Positions 17,005-26,180 of a DNA stretch of 64,000 nucleotides are shown here, piece by piece. Positions within the stretch are counted from its first letter, which is position 1, and each line of letters starts with the position of its first letter. The stretch covers positions 14,526-78,525 of the forward strand of contig CAZAFH010000019.1 of assembly GCA_964484265.1 (NCBI GenBank), read 5' to 3'. The DNA is from SIAQ01 sp964484265 (GTDB taxonomy: Bacteria > Planctomycetota > Planctomycetia > Gemmatales > Gemmataceae). Position numbers and translations under genes: made by a program. The notes under the pieces are model-generated. The model was not told the DNA's origin and searched no databases. It worked only from the letters and a program-made list of their open reading frames with translations.

Positions 17005-17556
17005 ATGCCAATAGCCGATACGGACGTACGCTGGGTCAAGGCGCCGACGATGGGATTGCTCGATCGTTTGTACGTTCCCGCGATTATTCAGGGATTGGGC
17101 ACGACGATCAAGCACGTCTTCCAGCCGAAGGTGACGCAGCAGTTCCCGGAGCAACGGCCTGACCTGCCCGCGAATTATCGCGGCCTGCATCGACTCAATC
17201 GCGATGCGGAAGATCGCGTGAAATGTGTGGCGTGCTACATGTGCTCGACGGCATGCCCCGCGCGGTGCATCGACATCGTCGCCGCCCCGTCGCCATGGCC
17301 TGACCGCGAGAAGTACCCGGAGATGTTCGTCATCGACGAGCTGCGCTGCATCTACTGCGGCATGTGCGAACAGGCGTGCCCGTGCGATGCGATCGAACTC
17401 ACGTCGCTCTTCGACCTCACAGGCCTGAGCCGGGAGGAGATGATGTTCGATAAGGAAAAACTCTTAAGCGTGTTCGACGAGACGGTAAAAATGGGCAAGG
17501 ATCCCGTTCGAACGCAGGCTGGCGCATTGAGCTGCGCGTCGGACCCGAAGGTTTGA
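17005..17556 (+). CDS. nuoI: NADH-quinone oxidoreductase subunit I
   Basis: This is the 8Fe-8S ferredoxin-like subunit that carries clusters N6a and N6b. Two full motifs are visible: CVACYMCSTACP and CIYCGMCEQACP. The N-terminal amphipathic segment and the RFRG-like LPANYRGLHRL match the family. ATG 17005 was preferred over TTG 16993 because GGGAG lies 6-10 bp upstream of it. The length is 183 residues, with a C-terminal extension of about 25 residues. Confidence 0.96.
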   Translation: MPIADTDVRWVKAPTMGLLDRLYVPAIIQGLGTTIKHVFQPKVTQQFPEQRPDLPANYRGLHRLNRDAEDRVKCVACYMCSTACPARCIDIVAAPSPWPDREKYPEMFVIDELRCIYCGMCEQACPCDAIELTSLFDLTGLSREEMMFDKEKLLSVFDETVKMGKDPVRTQAGALSCASDPKV

Positions 17557-17637
17557 TCGGGCGTAATTGATCGTGGGGCATGAAAGACCCGTCACGAATG
17601 GCGGGCTGTAGGAATGGATTGGGAGGAAAGGTTCACG

Positions 17638-18684
17638 ATGTCGTTTTTGTTTGCCGACACCGAACGAGTAGGGCGCTTGCTGCCTTTTGTTCGCGAGAAC
17701 TGGCTGGTGCTGCTGCCGCTGATCCTCGGGTTCGTCGGGATCTACCTTCTGCTGCCGAGCGCGCGTCGATCGAAGTCGATCTTTGGAGGCCTGTTTTCGG
17801 CTGCGGCACTGGTTCTGGGCGGCGTGTTCCTCGTTCACAGCGAGGCGGTGCTCGTCGAACGCGTGCTGTTTTGCGCTTTTGCGGGCATTAGCCTCGCGTC
17901 CGGCGTGATGATGATCACGCAAAAAAATCCCGTGCATGCGGCACTGTCGTTCGCGATGGTCGTGTTGAGCACCTGTGGGTTGTTTCTGCTTCAGGCGGCG
18001 CCGTTCTTGATGGCGGCGACCATTATCATCTACGCTGGCGCGATCGTCGTGACGTTTCTGTTTGTCATCATGCTCGCACAGCAGGAAGGCGCGACCAACG
18101 CCGACACGCTGTCGCGCGAGCCGTTCCTGGCCTGTCTCGCCGGCGGCGTCTTGCTCGCCTCGCTCGTTTGCATCCTTCACAAGGCGCACGACACCGCCAA
18201 GATCGACACCGCCATCGCTGCCACCCGGCAGCTAGCCGAGGCCAAGGATTTAGAGGAAGCGAAACAGGCCTTCGGGGATCTGCAGCCAGGCAACGCCACG
18301 CCGGTGCTCATTGCCCAAATCCAGGGCGTTGTGTCAACGACTGATTCGATTATTCAGCCTGACGTGGACGAAATCCGCCGAGCGATGAATCGCGGCAAAA
18401 AGGCGAAGCTTGAGGTCATTCAGAAGCATGCCAAGAATGTTCAAGATTACCTCGAAGCCAAACGGCGATTCGCTTCGAGCCTGAATCTCGATAGCGTACC
18501 CGGCAAGGTGAAAACGCCAGGCCATTTCACGCCAGGCAAGTTGCCCGCGGAAAACGTGGCTGCGCTGGGCCGAACGCTCTTTACCGACTACTTGGTTGCA
18601 GTTGAACTGGCGGCGGCACTGCTGCTCGTCGCCACGATCGGAGCAATCGTGATCGCCAGCCGTCGCGCGGAGGGCCTGCGATGA
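17638..18684 (+). CDS. nuoJ: NADH-quinone oxidoreductase subunit J with large insertion
   Basis: NuoJ is a five-helix membrane subunit. The conserved part is clear: NPVHAALSFAMVVLSTCGLFLL, then IIYAGAIVVTFLFVIML with the pi-bulge helix. Two features are odd. About 45 extra N-terminal residues add a helix (WLVLLPLILGFVGIYLLLP), and about 125 hydrophilic residues (182-306) separate TM4 from the last helix. The total is 348 residues against a usual 165-200. ATG 17638 was chosen because GGGAGGAAAGG precedes it. The end overlaps nuoK by 4 bp. Confidence 0.93.
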   Translation: MSFLFADTERVGRLLPFVRENWLVLLPLILGFVGIYLLLPSARRSKSIFGGLFSAAALVLGGVFLVHSEAVLVERVLFCAFAGISLASGVMMITQKNPVHAALSFAMVVLSTCGLFLLQAAPFLMAATIIIYAGAIVVTFLFVIMLAQQEGATNADTLSREPFLACLAGGVLLASLVCILHKAHDTAKIDTAIAATRQLAEAKDLEEAKQAFGDLQPGNATPVLIAQIQGVVSTTDSIIQPDVDEIRRAMNRGKKAKLEVIQKHAKNVQDYLEAKRRFASSLNLDSVPGKVKTPGHFTPGKLPAENVAALGRTLFTDYLVAVELAAALLLVATIGAIVIASRRAEGLR

Positions 18685-19118
18685 CTCCCGGAACGCTCGA
18701 AAGCTATCTGCTCGTCGGGGCAGCGATGTTCGTGCTTGGCCTGGTGGGGTTTCTCACTCGCCGAAACATGATCATCATGTTTCTCTCGGCCGAAATGATG
18801 CTGCAAGGCGTCGCCGTCAACCTGGTCGCGTTCGCCAAATTTCGCGGCGACCTCGGCGGACAGGTGCTGGTGATGTTCATCCTCACCGTGGCGGCGTGCG
18901 AGGCGGCGATCGCGCTGGCGTTGATCTTGCTGTTGTTCAAGCGAAGCAAGTCGCTCGACGTCAGCATCTGGCAGGATTTACGCGAAGCCGACCAGGATCC
19001 GATCGAGGACGAGGGCACGCCGCCGGCGCAGCCGCAACCGCTTGAATTTCAGCATTTGACCCCAGCCGGCGTCGAACCGCCTGCCAAAAAGGAGGCGGAA
19101 AAAGTCAGCCATGTCTAG
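18681..19118 (+). CDS. nuoK: NADH-quinone oxidoreductase subunit K with C-terminal extension
   Basis: NuoK is a three-helix proton-channel subunit. The family pattern is seen in MFVLGLVGFLTRRNMIIMFLSAEMMLQGVAVN, with the key Glu residues in TM2 (SAEMML) and TM3 (ACEAAIALA). The usual length is about 100 residues. Here ~50 more follow the third helix: a hydrophilic, Pro- and Glu-rich tail that should face the cytoplasm. The ATG overlaps the nuoJ stop by 4 bp (ATGA), and the end overlaps nuoL by 8 bp. Confidence 0.95.
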   Translation: MTPGTLESYLLVGAAMFVLGLVGFLTRRNMIIMFLSAEMMLQGVAVNLVAFAKFRGDLGGQVLVMFILTVAACEAAIALALILLLFKRSKSLDVSIWQDLREADQDPIEDEGTPPAQPQPLEFQHLTPAGVEPPAKKEAEKVSHV

Positions 19119-21075
19119 CGTGTATTTATGGATGATATTGCTGCTGCCGCTTCTTGCGAGCGTGTTCATTGCGACGATCGGGCGCAAGCTGATTCCGAGT
19201 CTGTGCCATCTGCCGTGCATCGCCGGCGCCGTCGGCGCGTGCGTTTTCGCCGTGCTGACGCTGATTTCGGTGCTGCAAAGTGACGCCGGCGCCATCGCGA
19301 CAGGCAGCGACGTCGTCTGGATGAGCGCGGGGAAAATGACCGCCAACGTCTCGCTCCGTGCCGACGGCCTGACGGCGATCATGCTCGTCATGGTCACGTT
19401 CATCGGCTCGTTGATCGCCATCTACTCGGCCGGGTACATGCATCACGATCCCGGCTATCCGCGCTTCTTCGCGGCCGTCAGCGGGTTCTTGTTCTTCATG
19501 CTCGGCCTCGTGCTCGCCAACAACTTCATTCTGCTCTACGCCTGCTGGGAAGGCGTGGGCCTGTGCAGTTACCTGCTCATCGGGTTCTGGTTCGCCAAGC
19601 CCAGTGCGGCGGCGGCGGCTCGGAAGGCGTTTCTTGTCACCAGGCTCGGCGATATCGGGCTGCTCATCGGCGTTCTGATTCTGTGGCACAACTTCGGGCA
19701 TTCGCTGGAATATGACGTCGTATTCGCCAACGTACGGACTCAGTACGAGGCTGGCACGCTCGATGAAAATCTGCTGTTCTGGGCGTGCGTTTGCTTGTTC
19801 ATCGGTGCGGCTGGGAAATCGGCGCAGTTCCCGCTGCACGTCTGGCTCCCGGACGCGATGGAAGGCCCGTCGCCCGTCAGCGCGCTCATTCATGCTGCTA
19901 CCATGGTCACGGCCGGTGTTTACCTCGTGGCCCGCTGCACGCCGCTCTTCGGCCTCGTGCCAGACGCCCAGATGCTTGTCGCGATCATCGGCGGCTTCAC
20001 GGCACTGTTGGCGGCGCTTATTGCCGTCACGCAGACGGACCTCAAGCGCGTGCTGGCGTATTCGACGCTCAGCCAGCTTGGCTACATGTTCCTCGCGCTC
20101 GGCAGCGGATTGAACCTTGGCGAACACAAGCTCGCATCACTTGCAGTCACCGCGGCAATCTTCCACCTGTTCACGCATGCCTTCTTCAAGGCGCTGCTGT
20201 TCCTCGGCGCGGGCAGCGTCATGCATGCAATGCATGATGTGATCGACATGCGCGAGTTCGGCGGCCTGCGGAAGTCGCTGCCAATCACGCACTGGACGTT
20301 CCTGTGCGGCTCGGCCGCGCTAGCGGGGTTCCCGTTGCTCTCGGGTTTCTGGAGCAAGGACGAAGTGCTGGCGACAACCCTTGGCGCCTGGCAGCACAAC
20401 CACGGGCCGCGCGGAATCGTTTATGCGGTGCTGTTCTGCTCGGCGATCTTCACCGCGGGATTGACGGCGTTTTACACCTTCCGCGCGTACTTTATCACGT
20501 TCTGGGGCGAGGAAAAATTGCCTCACGGCGTCGAACATCCGCATGAATCACCTGCGATCATGGCCTGGCCGTTGCGCATCCTCGCCGTGGGCGCAGTGCT
20601 GGTTGGCGTGGTGCTCGGGCCGACGCATCTATTCGAGAAAGTGATCGACGAGAAATGGGTCACACAGGCGTTTCCGCATCTGCGAGGCGAGCATCACCCG
20701 AACTGGGCGCTGATGGCCGGCAGCAGCGTCATCGCGCTCGCGGGTATTGGATTGGCCTATCTGTTTTACGTGAAGCAGCGTGATCTCGCTGGGCGGGTGG
20801 CTAGCGCAATGTCGGCACTTTACGAGATGTCGCTCAGCAAGTTCTATTTCGATGAGATCTACGAACTTACGATCGTCAAGCCGATGACGATCTTCGCCCA
20901 TGTGTGCCGCATTGTCGATAGTTATCTGCTCGACGGCGTGGTAGATCTGCTCGGGCAGATTCCTGCGTTTTTGGGGTTCCTGGTCAGGCCCGTGCAAAAT
21001 GGACTGGTGCAATTTTACGCTCTGCTGATGGCGCTGGGCATGGCCGGCTTCGCGCTATCGGTGTTGTTGCGATAG
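19111..21075 (+). CDS. nuoL: NADH-quinone oxidoreductase subunit L
   Basis: NuoL is the distal antiporter-like proton pump subunit. Signatures include YACWEGVGLCSYLLIGFW, FPLHVWLPDAMEGPSPVSALIHAATMVTAGVYL and DLKRVLAYSTLSQLGYM. The Lys and Glu of the proton path are within these motifs (WEGVGL, KSAQFPLH). The 654 residues match the family, including the long lateral helix at the C-terminus. It overlaps nuoK by 8 bp. A palindromic REP-like element fills the gap to nuoM. Confidence 0.97.
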   Translation: MSSVYLWMILLLPLLASVFIATIGRKLIPSLCHLPCIAGAVGACVFAVLTLISVLQSDAGAIATGSDVVWMSAGKMTANVSLRADGLTAIMLVMVTFIGSLIAIYSAGYMHHDPGYPRFFAAVSGFLFFMLGLVLANNFILLYACWEGVGLCSYLLIGFWFAKPSAAAAARKAFLVTRLGDIGLLIGVLILWHNFGHSLEYDVVFANVRTQYEAGTLDENLLFWACVCLFIGAAGKSAQFPLHVWLPDAMEGPSPVSALIHAATMVTAGVYLVARCTPLFGLVPDAQMLVAIIGGFTALLAALIAVTQTDLKRVLAYSTLSQLGYMFLALGSGLNLGEHKLASLAVTAAIFHLFTHAFFKALLFLGAGSVMHAMHDVIDMREFGGLRKSLPITHWTFLCGSAALAGFPLLSGFWSKDEVLATTLGAWQHNHGPRGIVYAVLFCSAIFTAGLTAFYTFRAYFITFWGEEKLPHGVEHPHESPAIMAWPLRILAVGAVLVGVVLGPTHLFEKVIDEKWVTQAFPHLRGEHHPNWALMAGSSVIALAGIGLAYLFYVKQRDLAGRVASAMSALYEMSLSKFYFDEIYELTIVKPMTIFAHVCRIVDSYLLDGVVDLLGQIPAFLGFLVRPVQNGLVQFYALLMALGMAGFALSVLLR

Positions 21076-21083
21076 GTATGCAA

Positions 21084-21171
21084 CAAGCCCAGGGGTGAGC
21101 GCCGCGACCCCCTGGGGTGATCTCTTGCAGATGCATAACCCAGGAGTTCGCGGTGCTCACCCCTGGGCTTG
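21084..21171. repeat. REP/BIME-like double hairpin, copy A3 (nuoL-nuoM gap)
   Basis: The arms of ~33 bp (21084-21117 and 21139-21171) are inverted with about 3 mismatches. The internal stems are CCCAGGGG/CCCCTGGG on the left and CCCAGG/CCTGGG on the right. The loop is a variant (TGAGCGCCGCGA) of that in A1. The element ends 8 bp before the nuoM ATG, so it occupies the leader of nuoM. Confidence 0.8.
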
Positions 21172-21179
21172 GGATACAT

Positions 21180-22856
21180 ATGCCAACGCTTCTCTTGATC
21201 CTGCTCTTTCTTCCGGCGGCGGCGGCGGTCGTGGTCGCGTGCCTTGGGCAGGCGCGTGCCCAACTTGTTCGCCAAATCAGCCTGTTGGTTTCTGTCGCCG
21301 GCGTGGTGATTGCTCTCGTACTCGTCGCGGGATTTCTCTCCGAACGGGACAATAGCAAGCAAATTCAGCGGTACGAACCACGCTTCGTGCCAGGCAGCAA
21401 TGCCGAATCGCCGCATGCGACAACCTGGAACCTTATCGATCTGGGTATGGGCCGAAAGGCTGGCGACGACAAGACGGGAGCGAAATCGGGGGCTATCCAA
21501 TTTTACATCGGCGTGGATGGACTGAACATTTGGCTTGTCGCGCTGACTGCCATCTTGATGGTGTCGTCGATCCTGATCTCCTGGAATGCCGTGGAAGAAC
21601 GCGTACACGAATTCCACGCCTGGCTGCTCGTGCTCAACTTCGGCATGATTGGCGTCTTTTTGGCGTTCGACATTATCCTCTTTTACGTGTTCTTCGAGCT
21701 TACGCTCGTGCCGCTCTTCTTCCTCATCGGCATCTGGGGTGGGCCCGAGCGCAGATACGCGGCTCGCAAGTTCTTCATCTACACTCTGGCCGGCAGCGTG
21801 CTGACGTTCCTCGGATTGCTTGCCGTGGTGGTGCTCTGCTTCCAGCGCGGGATTCCGCGCGAGCTGACGTTCTCGATCCCGGAACTGGTCACGCGATTCA
21901 ACAGTCTGTTGGAATCGGCCCCGGCTGCGGAACGAGCGTTTTTCGCGAGTTTTCAGTTCTGGGTGTTCCTGGCGATGATGGCGGGCTTCGCGATCAAGGT
22001 CCCGCTCTTTCCGGTGCATACCTGGCTGCCGCTCGCTCACGTCGAAGCGCCGACGGCCGGCAGCGTGCTGCTGGCGGGCGTACTCCTCAAGATGGGCACG
22101 TACGGTTTTCTCCGGCTCTGCCTGCCTCTCGCGCCGGATGCCTCGATCACGATCGGCGTTCCGATCATTGGCACGCTGTCGGTCATCGGCATAATCTACG
22201 GCGCATTTTGCGCCAAAGCGCAGGACGACATCAAAAAGCTCGTGGCGTATTCGTCGGTCAGCCATCTCGGGTTTTGCACGCTCGGAATGTTCGCCCTCAA
22301 CAGCGCGGGGCTGACGGGCAGCCTGATGCAGATGATCAACCACGGCCTATCGACTGGGGCGCTCTTTCTCATCGTCGGCATGATCTACGAACGCTACCAC
22401 ACGCGCATGGTGGGCGATTACGGCGGGCTTGGCTCCAAGCTGAAAATCATCACGTTCTGCATGGTGTTCGTCAGCCTGTCCAGCGTCGGCCTGCCGGGGT
22501 TGAACGGATTCGTCGGCGAAGCGCTGATCTTCTTCGGCATGTTCGACCTTCGGCCCGTGCTCGCGATTCTGGGCACGGGCGGGATCATCCTCGGAGCGTG
22601 GTATTTGATGACGATGCTGCGCCAGGTCTTCTTCGGCGAGCTAAAGGAACCCGACACGCATGGCCACGAGGTGAGCGACATCAACGCGCGCGAGGTGGCG
22701 GCCCTGGCGCCTCTGCTGGTGCTGTGCTTGCTGTTGGGCGTTTACCCGCAGCCCGTGCTCGATTCGGTCAAACCCGAGATCGAGGTCGTGGAACGGATAC
22801 TGCAAAAACGAATGGACAACATGAACGTGGTCACAAAGGTCGCGGACGGGCGATAG
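21180..22856 (+). CDS. nuoM: NADH-quinone oxidoreductase subunit M
   Basis: NuoM is the second antiporter-like proton pump subunit. Family motifs are FFELTLVPLFFLIGIWGG, FPVHTWLPLAHVEAPTAGSVLLAGVLLKMGTYGFLR and DIKKLVAYSSVSHLGFC. ATG 21180 (MPTLLLILLF) begins directly with a transmembrane helix. A longer frame from 21117 would translate the palindrome and was rejected. The length is 558 residues. Compared with typical NuoM there is a hydrophilic stretch after the first two helices (about residues 60-105). Confidence 0.96.
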   Translation: MPTLLLILLFLPAAAAVVVACLGQARAQLVRQISLLVSVAGVVIALVLVAGFLSERDNSKQIQRYEPRFVPGSNAESPHATTWNLIDLGMGRKAGDDKTGAKSGAIQFYIGVDGLNIWLVALTAILMVSSILISWNAVEERVHEFHAWLLVLNFGMIGVFLAFDIILFYVFFELTLVPLFFLIGIWGGPERRYAARKFFIYTLAGSVLTFLGLLAVVVLCFQRGIPRELTFSIPELVTRFNSLLESAPAAERAFFASFQFWVFLAMMAGFAIKVPLFPVHTWLPLAHVEAPTAGSVLLAGVLLKMGTYGFLRLCLPLAPDASITIGVPIIGTLSVIGIIYGAFCAKAQDDIKKLVAYSSVSHLGFCTLGMFALNSAGLTGSLMQMINHGLSTGALFLIVGMIYERYHTRMVGDYGGLGSKLKIITFCMVFVSLSSVGLPGLNGFVGEALIFFGMFDLRPVLAILGTGGIILGAWYLMTMLRQVFFGELKEPDTHGHEVSDINAREVAALAPLLVLCLLLGVYPQPVLDSVKPEIEVVERILQKRMDNMNVVTKVADGR

Positions 22857-22871
22857 AAGTTTCCGTTCCCT

Positions 22872-22907
22872 GTTTAGCGCCCGCATGGCGCCGTGCGAGC
22901 GCTAAAC
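22872..22907. repeat. TTTAGCGC palindrome, copy C2 (nuoM-nuoN gap)
   Basis: GTTTAGCGC pairs with GCGCTAAAC (9 bp perfect), and inner CGCA pairs with TGCG, around a GCATGGCGCC-like centre. It fills the 54-bp gap between nuoM and nuoN. Confidence 0.7.
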
Positions 22908-22910
22908 GAA

Positions 22911-24542
22911 ATGCAATTATTTGAGTTTCCCAACATGCATCCATATGCGTCGCAATTGGCTGAGCTGTTTCAGCATCTTTACCCCGAGATGGCTCTCTTG
23001 GCGTGCGCCTGCGTCCTGTTCATCGGCGGGCTTTTCAAGACCGACCGCCGATTGTGGGGCGGTGTCGCCCTGGCGGGCCTGGCAGCGGCCTTCGCACTGA
23101 CGTTTGTCACCCCGGCGAATCAGAATTTGTCGGACTCCGCCATCTTCGGCGTTCCTGTCGTTTTCGACTCTCTGGCGCTGCTCACGCGCTATCTCGCGCT
23201 CGCCACGGGTGCGGTATTCATTCTGCTCTGCTGGGAAGAATCGCCCGAACGGTTCGTGGCCGACCATCACGCGTGCTTCTTGCTCATTCTCGCCGGTGTG
23301 AGCATGGTCGGATCGGCCAATGATATTTGCGTCTTATTTCTGGCGCTCGAACTTATCAGCATTCCTACCTACATCCTGCTGTACCTTCCCAAGCATGATG
23401 ATGCTTCGCAGGAAGCGTCGATGAAATATTTTTTGCTGAGCGTGTTTTCGTCGGCGTTTTTGCTGTTCGGCTTCAGCTATCTCTTTGGCATCACGGGCAC
23501 AACCAACATTGCGGGCATCATGCAGGTGATGCTGAGCGCGAGTGATGAAGAACGCCGGGCTGTGATGGGGATGGCGCAGATTAGCATGCTTATGATCGCT
23601 GCCGGGCTATGCTTCCGCGTGACGGCGGTGCCGTTCCATTTCTACGCTCCCGATGTTTACCAGGGCGCCTCGACGAGTGGAGCGGCGCTTCTTTCGTACA
23701 TTCCCAAAATCGCCGGTTTTGTCGCGATGTTGCGTATCTTCGGCTTCGTGCTGCCGCCTGGCGTCGACTCCGACGGGCATCGCGCGATCGGCATGGCGTT
23801 GAGCGACCAGACGCCGACGCTTTTTTGGTTCTTGGCGGCGCTGACGATGACGATTGGCAACATCCTGGCGATCCTGCAGGACAACCTCAAACGTCTGCTG
23901 GCTTATTCAAGCATCTCGCACTCTGGTTACATGCTCGTCGCCCTGGCGAGCGCTCCGTATCTTTCCGCCCCTGGCTCCGGAACCAATGGCGTGGCGGCGC
24001 TGCTCTATTACCTCGTCGCCTACGGCGCGATGACCTTCGGCGTCTTCGCGACCTTGCTGATGCTCAATCGCTCTGACAGACCGGTCGAGAGCGTCGATGA
24101 TCTCGCCGGACTGGCAAGTTCGCATCCTCGTGTGGCACTCCTTCTGACCGTACTGTGCTTGAGCTTGCTCGGCTTCCCGTTCACCGCGGGCTTTACGGGC
24201 AAGTTCTTCGTGTTCTTCGGCGCGCTGTCCACCGAGGCGCCGGCCGGCGCGACGCGCGATCTGCCGCATTGGCTTTACCCCACACTTGCCGTCATCGGCA
24301 TGGTGAATGCAGCGATTGGCGGCTGGTACTACCTCCGCCTGATCTCGGTAATGTATTTGCGCACCGCCATCAAGCCGATCGAGACATGCGGGTCAATCCC
24401 CGGCCTGGCGACGCTGGTAATCTGCGTCGCGCTCACGCTCGGCCTGAGCGTCCCACCCGGCGCGAATTGGCTTTTGCGCTCGATTCGGCAAACGACGAAT
24501 CCCGTAACGCACGACGGGCAGCAACAAGCAAGCAATCGCTGA
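22911..24542 (+). CDS. nuoN: NADH-quinone oxidoreductase subunit N
   Basis: NuoN is the antiporter-like subunit nearest the peripheral arm. Motifs are LFLALELISIPTYILLYLPK, VPFHFYAPDVYQGASTSGAALLSYIPK and NLKRLLAYSSISHSGYM. ATG 22911 was taken as start; GTG 22893 lies in the palindrome, and ATG 22935 is also possible. From 22911 the protein has 543 residues. It is the last gene of the nuo operon. No clear intrinsic terminator follows; instead there is a repeat-filled gap of 320 bp. Confidence 0.96.
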   Translation: MQLFEFPNMHPYASQLAELFQHLYPEMALLACACVLFIGGLFKTDRRLWGGVALAGLAAAFALTFVTPANQNLSDSAIFGVPVVFDSLALLTRYLALATGAVFILLCWEESPERFVADHHACFLLILAGVSMVGSANDICVLFLALELISIPTYILLYLPKHDDASQEASMKYFLLSVFSSAFLLFGFSYLFGITGTTNIAGIMQVMLSASDEERRAVMGMAQISMLMIAAGLCFRVTAVPFHFYAPDVYQGASTSGAALLSYIPKIAGFVAMLRIFGFVLPPGVDSDGHRAIGMALSDQTPTLFWFLAALTMTIGNILAILQDNLKRLLAYSSISHSGYMLVALASAPYLSAPGSGTNGVAALLYYLVAYGAMTFGVFATLLMLNRSDRPVESVDDLAGLASSHPRVALLLTVLCLSLLGFPFTAGFTGKFFVFFGALSTEAPAGATRDLPHWLYPTLAVIGMVNAAIGGWYYLRLISVMYLRTAIKPIETCGSIPGLATLVICVALTLGLSVPPGANWLLRSIRQTTNPVTHDGQQQASNR

Positions 24543-24862
24543 ACGAATGCCCTACTCGCCGCGAAAAAACACAGAACACCCAAGAGTAAAGGTGACTTCG
24601 CTGATCGTCGCCAAGAGATTAACCACAGAGGCTCGGAGACGCAGAGAAAAACCGAAGAAATGGGTGCGAGTGCATTTGCCAGACTACGCTGACCTCCATT
24701 CATTCGATTTTGGTGAGGAGTTATCGATCCTTCCCCTCGGTTATCTCTGTGCCTGAGAATCACCGTAATGAATTTCTGAGTGGCGATCAGCAAATACTGT
24801 CCGAGTTTTTTCGCATTGTGCGTTTTTTCGCGGCTTCTCTCCCTAAACCCGAACGGTAGGCC
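24543..24862. repeat. nested inverted-repeat region after nuoN
   Basis: This 320-bp gap holds no convincing gene. Outer arms of the type GCCGCGAAAAAAC lie at 24558-24571 and, inverted, at about 24820-24834. Inside them are CACAGAGG-type repeats (24619-24660) and an inverted match around 24738-24760 (CAGAGATAACCGA on the minus strand). It looks like one element nested in another, both of the 9-bp-array class. A 69-residue ORF here (24547-24756) is made from these repeats and is not counted as a gene. Confidence 0.5.
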
Positions 24863-26140
24863 ATGATTCGGCGAATTATTTTCACTTTCGCACTTATCGT
24901 CCTTTCTCTGCGACCGATCCACGCGGGCGAACATTGGCCGATCTGGCGAGGCCCAACGGGCATGGGATTTACCGATGAAAAGGGCCTGCCGACCAGCTGG
25001 GGCGGAAAGGCGCAGGAAAACGTGCTCTGGAAGGCCGCGTTGTTTCCGTCGGACAAAGTTCGCCGGGATCAGAATCAATCGAGCCCGATCGTCTGGGGCG
25101 AGCGCGTATTCGTCACGGTCTCCTATTGGCCCGATGGCGCGAGCGAGAAAAGCTACCCCGAGCACCACGTGATTTGCTTCGCGACCAAGGATGGTGCGAA
25201 ACTCTGGGACACGAAGATCGAGCCTGGTCCATGGAAACTCACCGACCTTCGCGGCGGCTATACGGCGCCGACGCCCGCCACCGATGGCAAGCATGTCTAT
25301 GCCGCGTTCGGGTCAGCGGTGGTCGCCGCCGTCGATTTTCAGGGCAAACTTGCGTGGCGCAAAGAGATCAATCCGCACGATTTCGATGTCGCCTGGGCCG
25401 CCAGTCCGGTCGTGCATGACGGCGTGGTCTTCGTCGTCTGCGATCAAAAACGCGGACGCAAGGCTTCGGTCATCCATGCGCTCGATGGCGCCACCGGAGA
25501 ACCACGCTGGGAGAGGAAACGCCCCGATATCGACTGGGCGCACAGTACGCCCATTATTGCCACGATCGAAAAGAAGCTGCAACTGGTCGTCGCCACTTCC
25601 AATGGACCGCAGGGAATCGACCTCGGCTCTGGCGACGTCATTTGGTCCGCACAGGTTCCGCAACGTGTCGGCGATACGGTGTCGCCGGTAGTGGCGGGCG
25701 ATGTCGTGTACGTCGATTCGGGCCGGGGCGGCATTGGCGTGACCGTCAAGGTTTCGGGCAAGGGCGACCTCTCGAAGACCGGCGTGGGCTGGAAGATCCC
25801 AGCCCTGGGCGAGGGCTTCTCTTCGCCAGTGATCGCAGGCGGGCGGATGTATCGGCTCAATAGTCCCGGTGTTCTCGGTTGCTGGGATTGGGCCTCGGGC
25901 AAGGAAATATTCAAAGAACGCCTCGAAGGCATCGACCCAGCCGTCAGCCCGATCGTCACTGCGGATGGCTTGATCTATTGCGCAAGCGCCAACAAGAGCT
26001 GGATTCTGAAGGTAGGCCCGAAAGTCGAAGTGGTCGGGCGAGGTGACCTGGGCGATCCCGGCCGAGCGTCCCCCGCTGTCGCCGGCGGACGGATTTATCT
26101 CAAGGGTGGGCGATATCTTTTTTGCGTGGGGAAGAAGTGA
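24863..26140 (+). CDS. secreted PQQ-like beta-propeller protein
   Basis: This 425-residue protein has an N-terminal signal peptide (MIRRIIFTFALIVLSLRPIHAG). It then starts with HWPIWRGPTGMGF, the usual opening of planctomycete PQQ-like repeat proteins. Repeating blades are seen as GATGEPRWERKRP, GSGDVIWSAQVP and ASGKEIFKERLEG. It should fold as a BamB- or alcohol-dehydrogenase-like propeller outside the cytoplasm. No catalytic residues of a quinoprotein dehydrogenase were recognised, so a binding role is as likely as enzymatic function. It ends 40 bp before a convergent methyltransferase gene. Confidence 0.88.
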   Translation: MIRRIIFTFALIVLSLRPIHAGEHWPIWRGPTGMGFTDEKGLPTSWGGKAQENVLWKAALFPSDKVRRDQNQSSPIVWGERVFVTVSYWPDGASEKSYPEHHVICFATKDGAKLWDTKIEPGPWKLTDLRGGYTAPTPATDGKHVYAAFGSAVVAAVDFQGKLAWRKEINPHDFDVAWAASPVVHDGVVFVVCDQKRGRKASVIHALDGATGEPRWERKRPDIDWAHSTPIIATIEKKLQLVVATSNGPQGIDLGSGDVIWSAQVPQRVGDTVSPVVAGDVVYVDSGRGGIGVTVKVSGKGDLSKTGVGWKIPALGEGFSSPVIAGGRMYRLNSPGVLGCWDWASGKEIFKERLEGIDPAVSPIVTADGLIYCASANKSWILKVGPKVEVVGRGDLGDPGRASPAVAGGRIYLKGGRYLFCVGKK

Positions 26141-26143
26141 CGG

Positions 26144-26173
26144 ACCGCGTTCGCCAAAAGCGAGCGGCTAAAC
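26144..26173. repeat. solo arm of the GTTTAGCC palindrome family
   Basis: On the minus strand this reads GTTTAGCCGCTCGCTTTTGG and onward, close to the left arm of the palindrome at 53795. Only one arm is present. It lies between two convergent genes. Confidence 0.5.
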
Positions 26174-26180
26174 GAAACGC

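Noticed and set aside
21015..22343. Minus-strand ORF of 442 codons
   Set aside because: It is antisense to nuoM, with low-complexity charged sequence and no motif.
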